Shown here: piece after piece, positions 1 to 10,430 of the stretch
Position numbering within the stretch: the stretch's first letter is position 1
Layout: every line of letters begins with the position of its first letter
NCBI GenBank assembly: GCA_026008535.1
Contig: BRKX01000004.1
Span: 8,829,501-8,893,500, forward strand
Reading direction: 5' to 3'
DNA length: 64,000 nt
Source: Perilla frutescens
Taxonomy: Eukaryota; Streptophyta; Magnoliopsida; Lamiales; Lamiaceae
Position numbers and translations under genes: made by a program
Notes under the pieces: generated by a model
What the model saw: the letters and a program-made list of their open reading frames with translations, nothing else
Databases searched by the model: none
Told to the model about the DNA's origin: nothing

Positions 1-1754
1 CCTCTAAACTGAAACAACATCTTTTTGCAGATATGAATCTCCCATTTCAGACGGTCGATGCAAATCTACTTATTAAGAAGCTGAAAAAAGATAAAACTCT
101 AAGTCTAGAGTATCTTAACGCATGCCTCGACTCTGAAAACTTTCAGAGGATTTATAGGCCATTGGAGGAAACTGGGCTGCTACCATTTTTAACGATCGTG
201 CCACTCAAGAACTTACCTTCTCATGTTGCGGAGTTCTACTACAACGTAACCATCTCCGGCGACAACATCATTTCTACCGTCCGGAGCAAGGCGATCACAG
301 TGATGAAAGAGACAATGATGTCTACCCTTCACCTTCCAGGCGATGGTCCAGACGTTATGACCCTACAATTGCCCTGCAAATACGCACTATGGGATGCTTG
401 AAAGCTTCCCCACATCAACCACTATGACTGTTCACATAGGCTGAAGGAGAGTATGCCATATGATATCCTCCAACTCTTAGATATCGCCGGCCATATCCTA
501 CATGGGAACTTTGAGACAGTCCACTTCTCGGACTTCAAAGCCCATCTCACAGCCGCTCTATACTACGGATGTAAAGCCAACTGGGCCTCTTTTATCCTTG
601 CTCAACTGTGAGCTAATCTAGAGCGAACGACCTATGACCCATCCACTAGCTTATTTCGTGAAAAGATCGGGTTTATGAGTCGCATAAGCTATATCATTTA
701 AAGCCAGTTTGATGAGGTCATCCCAAACGGCGAACAGCTCAAAAGAAGGGACATGATCCCCACTATCTACGGCCATCCGATCCCGAAGCATTCACGTCGA
801 CAAGGGCCTTCCAACTCAGATCGTGGAAATGCACCTTTGGAGGCACCCGTCAGCTCCTCTGACAAAAGAGAGCTGATGATTAAGAGTGAACATCTTCAAC
901 GCTTAGTGATCGGCCTACAATATCGGCCAGCTCCCAACCTCTACCATTAGTCCAACGTGACTCGATTGAGGTTGAGTTTGAAGCAGTTCTCGATCATCAG
1001 CTGAGAAGCTGTTTCGGTCTCGTTGAAGACATAGACTCCTCTCTGTTCGACCAACTGCGGCGGTACCTACAGTACCATATATGGTGATTTCAACTTGATG
1101 AGTCAATAATGTTCCACCTCATCCGTACCCGTGGTTGCACCTTCTGGATCAATGAAGGAACATGGAGTAGAAACTGGATGAATCATCTACTCTCCTCACC
1201 ACCAACGCTTTCAGAGATAATGGATTCGATGATCAAGCGAATCCAGCTGAGCATACCAGCCGATGCTCCTCTCCCCGACAATGAACCGACGAACTCCTCA
1301 TGCACACCCTTCGTTGATGATCCACTCATCCTTTCAACAGATAAGATTCTTCAACAACTTGGCCTCGAGGAACTTCAGAGAGCAAGCAACCTCTCTCACC
1401 TCTGCTCCAGGTCAGTTCATCACAACTGAAGAAGCATATGCATGGCTCTCCTCACCCAAGCAACTTCCTTCAGTTTCCTCAATTCATGATGACAATATGG
1501 CAACTGCGTTCACCTTCCTACCAAACTTGTCACTACCATCATGCGACCCATTCCACCTTTTGGATGATGCCAAAAAGGGGGAAGAAAAACAGATAAATGA
1601 TGGATGCTTAACTCTTTGGGATCAAATTCAAAGAGAAATTCATCATGAGGGGGAAGATCAGCTTCAGGGGGAAGCATGGAGGATGCAAGGAGCTCAAGAA
1701 AAAGGAGAATCGAGCAGAAAGAAAAGGAGCAAAGAAGTAATTTTCAAGGAGTAG
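1..1754 (+). pseudogene. Accessory ORF gamma of Sire-1 (envelope-like family), broken
   Basis: The reading frame from ATG 33 continues through several stops and frame changes to a terminator near 1754. Its pieces match ORF gamma of Sire-2 (53997-55805, minus) almost residue for residue. The N-terminal half carries the FYYN...V motif found in plant retrotransposon 'envelope-like' or 'putative plant transposon' proteins. The C-terminal half (about 1060-1190) carries a G-x-TFW-x3-E-x-TWS-x2-W motif. The last part is charged and polar (KKGEEKQ, QGEAWRMQG). A TGA at 399-401 is private to this copy (TGG in Sire-2), while the TGA at 609-611 is shared by both. No signal peptide or membrane segment is evident, so 'envelope' is a positional label only. 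Function is unknown. Confidence 0.7.
18..30 (+). promoter_or_regulatory. Possible 3' splice acceptor before ORF gamma
   Basis: CATCTTTTTGCAG is a pyrimidine tract ending in CAG, just before the ATG at 33. The same 13 bases precede the equivalent position in Sire-2 (55685-55697, minus strand). It fits a plant acceptor consensus and could allow a spliced accessory-ORF transcript. However, it also lies inside an open frame (KQHLFAD), so it may be coding only. Confidence 0.25.
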
Positions 1755-2228
1755 ATTAGTAGTTTTAACTACTCTTGAAAATATAATATGCTTTAAAGTG
1801 AATATATATAATATACATTTCGACCATGCTTATAATGCTCATGCTCTGATACTTCAAGTATGATTTAGTTAAATGCTCTGATAATGCTCTGATACTTGAA
1901 TGAAAAATGGTTGAATGCTCTGATACTTAAGTGAAAAATACTCTAATACTGGAATAAAAGCATGCCTAAATTGAAAGAATGAGAGAATGCTCTGAAACTT
2001 GAAGTTTAATTGCTCTAATACTTGAATTTCATGCATATCTTAAATCCTTTAATACCTGAATAACAACATGAATGACAAATGCTAATGGCAAATGCTCTGA
2101 TTCTTGAATAAAAATCATAAATCAAAGTTTTCTCTCAAACTTGCTCTGAATTTGCTCTGAAACTGCTTAAGCAAACTTGCTACATTTGCAGCTTTTTCCA
2201 TCATCATCAACAAAGTTTTGACATCATC
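1755..2228 (+). repeat. 3' noncoding region of Sire-1 with degenerate ATGCTCTGATACTTGAA repeats
   Basis: After the accessory ORF there is no coding signal. Between about 1830 and 2150 the motif ATGCTCTGATACTTGAA recurs around ten times with substitutions and variable spacing. The same region of Sire-2 (53600-53930, minus) has the same kind of repeats as GAGCATT and CAAGTATTAGAGC, but they are less regular. The run lies just upstream of the PPT. Confidence 0.6.
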
Positions 2229-2240
2229 AAAAAGGGGGAA
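2229..2240 (+). promoter_or_regulatory. Polypurine tract of Sire-1
   Basis: AAAAAGGGGGAA lies two bases before the LTR start TGTTAG at 2243, the usual plus-strand priming site. Sire-2 has the same tract on the minus strand at 53510-53522. Confidence 0.85.
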
Positions 2241-2242
2241 AT

Positions 2243-3684
2243 TGTTAGAAAAAACTATCAAGGAACCCCTAGATTAGGTTTTGATCAGATGTCAAAATTA
2301 TTTGTGGAAAACTGACTAAAATTCAAGTTGCAGATCGGAGCTGATTAATCCAAGGCATCATCAAAAAGGATATCAAGCAAAGTCAAAGTCAACCAATCAA
2401 GAGTATGGTCTGCAAGCTGAAGGATACGTCATTCAGTCAGAAGTCAACTGAACTGAGAAGTCAAGAAGTTGAACAGTCGAAAAAAACTGAGAACTAAGTC
2501 AGCTAAGCTGAGGGAGAAAAGAGTCAACTAAGGGAACTAATAAGAGATCAGTTTAGACTGAAGACTGGAAGTATCCAATTGATGACCAACTGGAGCAATA
2601 GCCAAACTCAGCTGACGAGCTCAAAACTACCAACTGGAGCAATAGCCAAACTCAGCTGACAAGTCCAGAACTGTCAACTGGAACTCAAAGCTGCCAAGAA
2701 AGCTCAAGCCAGAGAACCTGGAGTTTATTGCTCAAACTACCAAATCTTGGAATAAATACTTCAACAAAGATCCTGGAATTAAATATCCAATGAAGATCGA
2801 TTGGCAGAGTAACGACTACTTCAAACCAAAAGCTCCAAGCGATCATTCTCCATTGATGAGCCAACAGAGCCACTGAACAATGGACAATGGAATGCAACGG
2901 TCATAAAATCACTCCTCAATAAAAAGTGAGTGAATTAGAGTTTAAAAGAACTCTGAGCAAAACCAAGAAGAATCCTTCATCTACACAACCTTCGCATATA
3001 CAAGCAAAAGCTTTTCTTTCTCCCTCCCACTCAAGCTCAAGTTCAGCGTTTGATAGAAACTGCGAGAGTTCAACTGAGAAGAAGAAATTCACAGAGTCAA
3101 GATAATCAGCCAGCTGTAGGCAATCCAGCCAGGGCAGTCTTCTCAGTTTCAGCTACACAACGATCAACTACTCATCTCAATTGAAGGAGCACATCAGTTG
3201 ATAACCCCTGTTCAAGACTAACCTCTTGAAGATCGAAAGAGATCTAAAACCTTGTAAAGACGAAAATAGCACCTACCTTCCTAGCGAGCAGTTAGGGACT
3301 TCAAGTGTGAGCCATCGACCCGCTGAGGTAGCGAGCAGTTACCAGTTTTAGCCAACTGTCCTTCATTGTATAATTTGTAAAGAAACTCAAGTTATATAGT
3401 GAAGTTGCCCTTCTGCAAAAGGAAGAGAAGACGTAGAAGTTTGAGACTTTGAACCTCTATTAATTGCTTGTGTGCTGTACTATTTCTATTATTGCATATC
3501 TTTGAACAGCACACAATATCACACAAGCTGCACTTAAACTGTCTTAACTGTTCAATAAGTTTGTGCATAGATAAGTTTCACTAAGCGAGTCAAAGGGCCC
3601 TGTTATTCCGCATTTAAAGTAAAAAGTTTTAATCAGTTTATTCACCCCTCCTCTAAACTGATATCGACTTGCCCGGGACCAACA
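2243..3684 (+). repeat. 3' LTR of Sire-1
   Basis: The LTR is 1442 bp, TGTTAG...CCAACA. It aligns over its length with the Sire-2 LTR (49175-53508, minus, after removing its nested insertion) and more distantly with the Sire-3 LTR (43627-45234). It contains two 44-bp tandem units (2587-2674) built around CAACTGGAGCAATAGCC, where Sire-2 has about six. The position matching the Sire-2 TATA palindrome reads CAATAAAA here, so the promoter may be impaired. No PBS follows, as expected for a 3' LTR. Confidence 0.85.
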
Positions 3685-3992
3685 AATCTCATATGGTGTA
3701 GTGAAAGTACTTGGTCTGAGATGAACTCTATTACTGATATGACATACAGTATTGATGGCTTCCGCTTAGAACATAACAGCAACTCCTTTAGTAGTAATAA
3801 TGGTTCTAGCCATCTCCTGTAGAGTTTTGTTCTTCCTTTCAACAAATCCATTCTACTCAGGAGTCTTGGGGGCTGAGTACTTATGGCTTATCCTATTCTT
3901 CTGGCAGAAATTATCAAAGTACTAATTTTCAAACTCGTTGCCATGATCACTTCTGATTCTGATGATATGCTGATCCCTCTCTACTGTGATCG
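3685..3992 (-). pseudogene. Copia-A integrase, C-terminal catalytic fragment
   Basis: Read on the minus strand from 3987 downward, this encodes the later part of a Copia integrase core. It has the second catalytic Asp in IRSDHGNEFEN and the Glu region SAPKTPE-stop-NGFVERKN, followed by the QEMART helix. An in-frame stop replaces the usual Gln after PE. It continues the integrase fragment at 14369-14614; Gypsy-A sits exactly between the two and is flanked by GATCG on both sides. The 3' continuation (end of integrase, RT, RNase H) would lie beyond Sire-1, left of the window. Confidence 0.85.
3988..3992. repeat. Left target-site duplication of Gypsy-A (GATCG)
   Basis: GATCG directly precedes the LTR start TGTAATATCC. 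The identical GATCG follows the 3' LTR at 14369-14373. The duplicated bases belong to the interrupted Copia-A integrase gene. Confidence 0.9.
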
Positions 3993-4354
3993 TGTAATAT
4001 CCCAACCTTTTTAGTATTAAAATAATAGCTTATGATTAACTTAAGGGTAAGTTAGGGAAGAAAATATACCCTTGTAAATTTCTTTAAAGGTAAAGTGTGC
4101 CGTTTAATGGATTAGTGATACCTAGAACATTCTCATATTTTTATTAGAATTCTAGATATGAATATAGTTTTATTAATTAAAATTTTAATTTATTTAGGGT
4201 CAATAAATTTATTGACAATAATTTTGTACGAATACATGAATACATATATAATTAAGCATATAAATAAAAGTGTATATATATGCATGCATGCGAGCCAACA
4301 TTTGGTTGTATGCTAATTATATTAAATTATGACTACTTGGATAATTTTGCCAAT

Positions 4355-4385
<31 letters not shown>

Positions 4386-6875
4386 TAGGGATGTACATGC
4401 AACACCATGTAGAGAACACTTGTCACATTTTAAGATTAACACTTTGCAAAGATTAGTATGAAATTTTTTAATAATAATAAAAAAAACAATATCGTATATA
4501 AGTATATATATAAGAGTTTAGAAATTAGGAATATATTTGCTTGCAAGTTGGCTTCATATACGTGTCCCTAATCTAAACTAATAGTGTGATGTGTCCCAAG
4601 GGTATAGATGAGCATTAAATGAGTCATTCTTCTATCTAATTAAATAATAATAATAATAATAGAAGATTCACAAGTATTGAAGGAGCATATATACACACGC
4701 ATATAGTAAGCAAAATAATGTTAATAGTAATCAACAAAGATAGCATTAAATATATAAAATGGGGTAAGAACAAAATTAGTAAAGCTAGCATATGTGGCAA
4801 TCATATTTTAACTTTCACATATACGTGGCATGATATTAGGTTTGCTTAGTGTAACTAATTAAAAGATAAGAGTGTTTATTAATAAATGCATGTCATATAT
4901 ATTTTACGAAATTTGGTTGAATCAGAAGTAGACGAATTAATTGAGGGAAGGTATGCAATTCCAATTCATCCTTTTAACTAGTATAATAATCATTATCTCT
5001 ATTCTAGTTTTCTTGATTATAAATTATCACATAAAATTTATTGGCATGAATCTTTCACTATGTAGATAATATTTTAATTCAATCAAGTATGAGGAATTGT
5101 TAGTTGTCGAAAATAATTATATTTAGTAACTATGATTAGATGGCAACATATAAGCTTAAAACACATATTAAATAAATAGAGATTCAGCCCTATGATTGTA
5201 TTAATGCAAAGAAGTACTATTTATTCAAGTGTATTGGATTTAACCGAACTAGTTTGTAAATTTATAGATTTGTAATTCAATATTCCAGCATGTGATTGAT
5301 TAATCTTTCAAGTATTTAAATTATTCTTTTGCCATAAAAAAAAAGATAATAATGGTAGATAATGGTACTACAATTCTAAATTTTACACATAAGTGTTATA
5401 ATTATTAAAATATTCAAATAGGAAAGTTTAAATTAATGACTTTTACAATTTAAGTAGCTGGCTTGATTTCCAAAATTACTAGATTAAGTAAATGAAATTA
5501 ATTTCATACTTAGAGTATTTAGTGAATTAAAATGTATGCTTTTAAATTAAGTATTATCTAAAACGTTCAAACAAATTAATAGTAGAGGTAAGAATCATAA
5601 TTTTACATTTATATATGCTGAGCATTAATTATATAATATCCCTAAGCTAAGAATATAGTGTAAACTATAAATTATTGAGGGTGATCAAACTGTAAGTAAT
5701 AAAATACAAAAATTTAAATGGAAACTTAAATTAAAAGGGAGTTTAGGTATTAAATTTTAGATACGGGAGCCTTTTAGCTAAACTAAGCCAAGATTGGTTG
5801 TTGTAGGCTCAAGAGAGAGCATAATTCGAGAAGAACAAACCCAGAGTTTAAAAGCCTTTTTGTGAGACAGATCAGATTATCAGGTGGGTTTTTATTAAGC
5901 CCTGATATTTATAAAATAAATATGATTGAATATCCAACTCACGACTGTATTTGATGTGCTCTCCTGACTCATGTAAGTCTTACTACTGTTTTTGGTGATG
6001 AAACTATAATGGTTCACGATATCGAGCCCCACGCAAACAGGGCAGTGTCCAACCTTAAGCAGCCGGGTTGTGTACACGAACCGACTCACCGTAAGCGTTC
6101 TAGGGGAGAGTGGCGCGCAATGATGGAACTAAAATGATTTAGTATACATGGAATTCACAAATTTTCTCTTTTGAAAGCTTTCCATGATATGCTTAATATA
6201 TGATTGGATATTCTATTTTATAAAATGATTTTGAAGGTTTTTCTCAAAAGTACCCACTGAGTGCATTAGTACTCACGTCCAAAAATCTTTTCAAATATTT
6301 TTCAGGATGAGCTACAGGATGGTGGACGGCTGTGCTAAGGCTGAATGGCTATCATTTGATGTATATGTTTCTTTTTCCGCTATGGAGTCTAACTGAGAAC
6401 ATGTTTCCTTTTGAGTCTGAATAAATGCACTACGTTCTTTTCCGCTTACTCTGATTATTGCTACGGAGTGTTCGGTTCTCCGAATCCCGTTTTCTTTACT
6501 GTTATGGAGTGTTCCGTTCTCCGAATCCCATTTTCTATATTATTACGGAGTGTTCATTTCTCTGACTCCCGTTTACTTTCCGTTCCTGACAAGCAAAAGC
6601 CTGGCATTTATTTACTTCCTTATTCAGACAGGCAGAAGCCTGGCTTTACATTACTTTCCATGTCAAGGTAAAAGTCTGGCTTTATATTGCTTTCACGACA
6701 AGCAGGAGCCTGACATCTCTTTACTTCAAGTATTTGGACAGACATCAGTCTGACCTTTTTAATGCCTAACCTATTAACAATTAATCTTTGAACTGTTATT
6801 ATTTACATTGAAGTTTGCCTTAGTTATTCTTTCTTGGATACATCCTAAGAGTCATGGTATCTGGCTTGAGTCATT
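3993..6875 (+). repeat. 5' LTR of Gypsy-A, missing its last ~180 bp
   Basis: It matches the 3' LTR (11313-14368) with few substitutions until about 6875. There the sequence switches to Copia RNase H, so the final stretch ending GCATTACA is absent. A (TA)n tract lies at about 4355-4381 and is longer in the other LTR. Two subrepeat arrays near the end are annotated separately. The breakpoint TCATT|CCACC has a short stretch of shared sequence, consistent with illegitimate recombination. Confidence 0.85.
6440..6752 (+). repeat. Two hairpin-forming subrepeat arrays in the Gypsy-A LTR
   Basis: Array 1 (about 6460-6570) repeats CGGAGTGTTCGGTTCTCCG followed by AATCCC and a T-rich spacer; each unit has a CGGAG/CTCCG dyad. 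Array 2 (about 6586-6752) has units of about 42 bp, each with a dyad such as CAGGC-AGAA-GCCTG or CAGAC-ATCA-GTCTG. The stem pairs change together between some units and between LTR copies. The same arrays recur at 13790-14080 and, inverted, at 48690-48960. Confidence 0.7.
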
Positions 6876-7236
6876 CCACCATAGAGACCGAATATGTAGC
6901 TGCCTCTAAGGTTGCAAAAGAGAAAGTCTTGCTTAAGAGCTTCTTGTTGGACTTGAGCATGGTACCTGATTTACCTAAGAGTATCACAGTATATTGTGAT
7001 AACTCGGGTGTAGTGGAAAATTTGAAGGAACCTAGAGCCCATAAGGTAAGTAAACATATAGAGAGAAAGTACCATCTTATACGAGAAATCATTTAGAGAG
7101 GAGATGTGACGGTGGTCAAGATTGCATCGGAGGACAACCTGGCTGATCCATTAATGAAGAGCCTGCCGGCTAAGACCTTTGATGGTCACGTGGAGAAAAT
7201 GAGAGTGAGATGCAGACCTGGTGGCACAGTTTGAGT
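6876..7236 (+). pseudogene. Copia-B RNase H C-terminal fragment
   Basis: The frame encodes the end of a Copia RNase H domain. It has the Glu-containing IETEYVAAS motif, the Asp in YCDNSG and the conserved tail HIERKYHLIREI, a stop at about 7094 and then in-frame continuation VVKIASEDNLADP. The opening residues (VSGLSHS) probably derive from the Gypsy-A LTR, because the join to that LTR is near 6875. The tail leads straight to the PPT, the normal end of a Copia pol gene. The N-terminal half of RNase H and all RT are absent, so it cannot be functional. Confidence 0.85.
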
Positions 7237-7299
7237 TGATGGTTTAGATTGGAGAGTTTGCCAGTTAGTTATTGTGCTTGAAAGACATGCTTCAATTAT

Positions 7300-7310
7300 A
7301 AGTGGGAGAT
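7300..7310 (+). promoter_or_regulatory. Polypurine tract of Copia-B
   Basis: AAGTGGGAGAT directly precedes the LTR start TGTTAG at 7311. This is the typical PPT form of many plant Copia elements. Confidence 0.85.
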
Positions 7311-8750
7311 TGTTAGTTTTGTATACTGGAAGAGTTGTCTTTGTATACTTTTCTGATGATATGATGATATGAAATGAAAGTTATTGCAGTCACTGTTTGC
7401 ATTTAGATTATGTTCTATAATTATTTTATGCAATGTTCCATATACTTACATTGTAGATGATATGGAGTGGGGAGTCACATGGTAAGATCATATCATTAGA
7501 ACTTTATATTGTATTAAAGAGCTCATGGCTTAGATGCTCCTGAACCCACCATCAGTACACCGTAGAATAATCTGATAAGTTAGTTTATCTTGACTAAATA
7601 ATTATTCTAGTACACTCGTTAGTGTATTGAGGAGGATCACGATAGGATACTATTCTCTGTCTCTGACCCAGTTACTGAGAGAATAAAGATCCACAGAGTT
7701 CGGGTTCTGAACTCATGTGATATTGGCGAACATATGTATGCATTGTTTATTACTTTGATTTATCAATGAGTGAGATATTTTCGTAGATTGAATTTGATAT
7801 CTTGGGTAATAACAATGTATACATGATGTCTCGAGCAGTATGCATGAGCACCGTGTCCTGGTGAGCTAGGTTGATGATGTTCTCTTGAGGAAGCACAAGT
7901 TCATGTTGAAACCCTGCAGGTGGAATTTATTCCGTACATGAATAAAGCTTGTGTGGTACTACTCAAGGTTTTAGAGGTTAATTAATTATAGCTGTCAGAA
8001 GCTGACATAATTAATTAATGAACATTATATCTTAAACACGGGGAATGGCTGGACTAAAGGAGAAAGGATATTCGTAAATATGTATTAAATTGGTAGGTCA
8101 GTTTTACTTCTTTAGTGGAATAAAAGTAAAACTTAATTTATTTAATTATATCCTAGGTTTATTGGATATTAAATAAATTAGTGGGCCAATTTAATATTCT
8201 TCTAGATCCCTATTGTAGCCCAATTGACTGATAGTGGACTGGATATTGAACTTGAGATAGAGGCCCAACCCAATAGGGCTGGAACATGAAATTTTTGCCC
8301 CTCCCTATATATAAGGGGAGGGGGGCACGAAAATTTGATGATAATAATCATAAGAATTCAGCCTCTTTTTGTCTCTCAAAGTTATCCATAGATTTCACAA
8401 TTCTATCTAGTAAATTTTAGCCCACTCTGAATCTAGATACAGTCCGGGAATACAACAGAAGATCTTGGAGTGGAATACTATGGTGCATGATTTTGAGGTC
8501 ATAGGTGGCGCCATTACTGTGCTCATTCAACAGCAAGATTAGATCTTTAATCTTATCCACAGACCGTCTATCGATTTGTAAGTAGATTCGTTTCTATGTC
8601 TTCCGCTTTATTAGATTCGAATATGCTTTGCATGCTTTTTGATTAGACTGTGATAAACATGCATGTTACATAAAATTATGATTTGCATGAACATGGATTA
8701 ATGAACAACCAAATGATCCTGCGGTGGTTTAATTCGAAAAAACCTCAACA
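7311..8750 (+). repeat. 3' LTR of Copia-B
   Basis: The LTR is 1440 bp, TGTTAGTTTTGTATAC...CCTCAACA. It aligns throughout with the solo LTR at 32574-34035, including the shared blocks on the GATATGG...ACATGGTAAGATCATATC side and TTAATTAATTATAGCTGTCAGAAGC. A TATA box (8306-8314) sits in the CTCCC...GGGAGG context found in both copies. Confidence 0.85.
8306..8314 (+). promoter_or_regulatory. TATA box of the Copia-B LTR
   Basis: TATATATAA lies between a C-rich and a G-rich stretch. The same layout with TATATAAA is kept in the related solo LTR (33585-33592), which supports it as the U3 promoter element. Confidence 0.6.
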
Positions 8751-9560
8751 TTGGCGGCGGTGAAGGGTAGATTGAATCGGCTTGGCGGCGAACCCGTGTT
8801 GGAAATAATCGGAACGCACTCGTGTAGCTTCTCCGGATAGCAATTCTCCCAAGTACTCGATGGTACCCTGAAGAACTTGATTAAGACTATTGAAGTGCTA
8901 AAATAATAGAATTGTTGGTAAAAAACTCGATCAATAAAAGATCTAGGAGACAGATTGAGAATAAATCTAGGAGACGAAATTCTAAGCTAGATAAGGCTAA
9001 AAATACTAGTCCTAATCAAACTAGGATTGTATCCTTAATCAAAATCTGTTTTTAAGGATAGAATCAAAAGATACCAAAAATAAGATAATAAAAATCTAAA
9101 CTAGATAAAGATAAATCCCAAATTGACTTTGGGGCCTTCAAAACTCGCCACATATGGACTTGGGTCTCTTCTTTAACGTGTTGGACTATTATTGGATGAA
9201 TCCGCACATTTTCTTCAACGTCAATCCAGTCAGTATGCCCATACCGACTCACTTCATACAATTTGGTCAATATGCCCATACCGACTATCTTTTCGAACTT
9301 CCATCTTCAACTCTTCAAGTATGATATCCCATGGTGTGATTTTGATCATCATGTATTGTTCTTCAAATCTTGATTTCCAATCTTTGATGACCCTCATTCT
9401 AACAATCTTCGGACCTTTGAATGATAGCTCCGGATTTAATTCTTCAAGGCTTTTGTTCTTCAAATCTTGATTTCTAATCTTTGATGGCCCTCATTCTAAC
9501 AATCTTCGGACCTTTGAATGATAGCTCCGGATTTAATTCTTCAAGGCATTTTAGGATCAT
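8751..9560 (-). repeat. Partial LTR-like sequence related to Gypsy-B, minus strand
   Basis: On the minus strand, 9330-9440 matches a segment of the Gypsy-B LTRs (about 24110-24175 and 27437-27490), sharing AAAGATTGG and GAACAATACATGATGATCA. The rest (TTTTATTGATCGAG, GGGTACCATCGAGTACTTGG) resembles an LTR/leader but I could not align it fully. No coding capacity is supported; the short frames here are incidental. The left edge abuts the Copia-B LTR end. Confidence 0.45.
9361..9554. repeat. 97-bp tandem duplication
   Basis: The block starting CTTCAAATCTTGATTTC at 9361 is repeated at 9458 with only a few substitutions. It is a direct duplication inside the Gypsy-B-related LTR fragment. The Gypsy-B LTRs themselves have a single copy. 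Confidence 0.8.
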
Positions 9561-10430
9561 ATCACCACAACTGCAGCCAAGATAGTTTGAAGATATATCG
9601 GTGTTCTATTGAGCTTCCAGGAGACGTTAAAGTCAACTGTTTTGAGTCTAGAAGGTGTCATAGATCAAGTCACTTTGTCGTATTCCTTTTTATAGACAGG
9701 ATGAGATCTTCGGATGTCGCTTGCCTGGCTAAGCATAGCCATTTGAGTCCTGCCAACTCGTGCTATTTCATAGCAGCACTGGTAAAGAAAAAGATGCATG
9801 ACGCTCAAGAAAGAACCCGAAGAAGATTGTTAAGAGGATAGACCTGGTGTGTGATAGATTGAGAGTTTCATTATGATAGGAAGTTTTGATGAATCTATTT
9901 ATTCATTCTCTTGTCAATAGAACCAATTTATTCATTCTCATTCTGAGTCGATTTATTCATTCTCTTATTAATTGAATCAATCACACTTCAATAGCTTCAT
10001 ATCATTTGAAATTCTTCAATTATACCATCTTGGATAATTTGTAATCTTTTTGGATGATACTCCTTGATCATCAAGAAACAGTAATAGCACTTCCTTGTTA
10101 AGCTATGCTGACATCTTTTCTAAAAATATTTTAGCATGATTCTCAGTTGCTAACTGTTGATTTCTTCCATATCTTTGTTATGTACAAGAACCCTTCAAGT
10201 TTATAAGTCCTCTGAAAAGGCAATATTTTTGGCATATATAACCTAGTGTTATATCATTTCTAGCTTTTGATCTTGTTAAAGAATTATTAAAGCCCTCACT
10301 CAGAGGCATTTGTTTTATTTTGCTCCCACTCATAGAACTCAAATGTGGACCTTTGAATAGAGCAGAGTATATAACAGTATTTCTTTTAGTCATCCTTGGA
10401 AGAATAAGAGATGGTAGTTCCTAATATGAA
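9561..10430. other. Low-information stretch within Gypsy-A
   Basis: I recognise no protein family on either strand. Frames of 70-107 codons exist but show no motif. At about 9885-9985 the phrase TTTATTCATTCTC recurs three times with a period near 30 bp. This is probably degraded internal or UTR sequence of inserted elements. Confidence 0.4.

Larger units (their letters stand above)
1..3684 (+). mobile_element. Sire-1: 3' end of a Sirevirus-like Copia retrotransposon
   Basis: This is the downstream end of a Copia-type element that starts left of the window. In order it shows an accessory ORF (1-1754), a repeat-rich 3' noncoding stretch, a polypurine tract (2229-2240) and a 1442-bp LTR starting TGTTAG and ending CCAACA. 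The same arrangement recurs on the minus strand at 49175-55805 (Sire-2), which fixes the boundaries. Directly after the LTR the sequence is integrase of Copia-A on the opposite strand, so Sire-1 probably inserted into that gene. The expected 5-bp duplication (AATCT at 3685-3689) cannot be tested because the left end is outside the window. The Sirevirus assignment rests on the accessory ORF 3' of pol and on the tRNA-Met type PBS seen in the related Sire-3. Confidence 0.8.
6876..8750 (+). mobile_element. Copia-B: 3' end of a Copia element inside Gypsy-A
   Basis: It comprises the end of RNase H (6876-7236), a PPT (7300-7310) and a complete LTR (7311-8750). Everything 5' of RNase H is missing and the fragment is fused to the broken Gypsy-A 5' LTR. 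A related LTR occurs alone at 32574-34035, which confirms the LTR ends. The lineage is probably Tork/Angela-like by the RNase H C-terminus, but this is inference. Confidence 0.8.

Noticed and set aside
9518..9841. 107-codon frame as a small host gene
   Set aside because: It starts in the 97-bp duplicated LTR fragment and has no recognisable domain.
10178..10393. Minus-strand 71-codon frame as a gene
   Set aside because: No motif, no homologue within the window, and it is surrounded by degraded element sequence.
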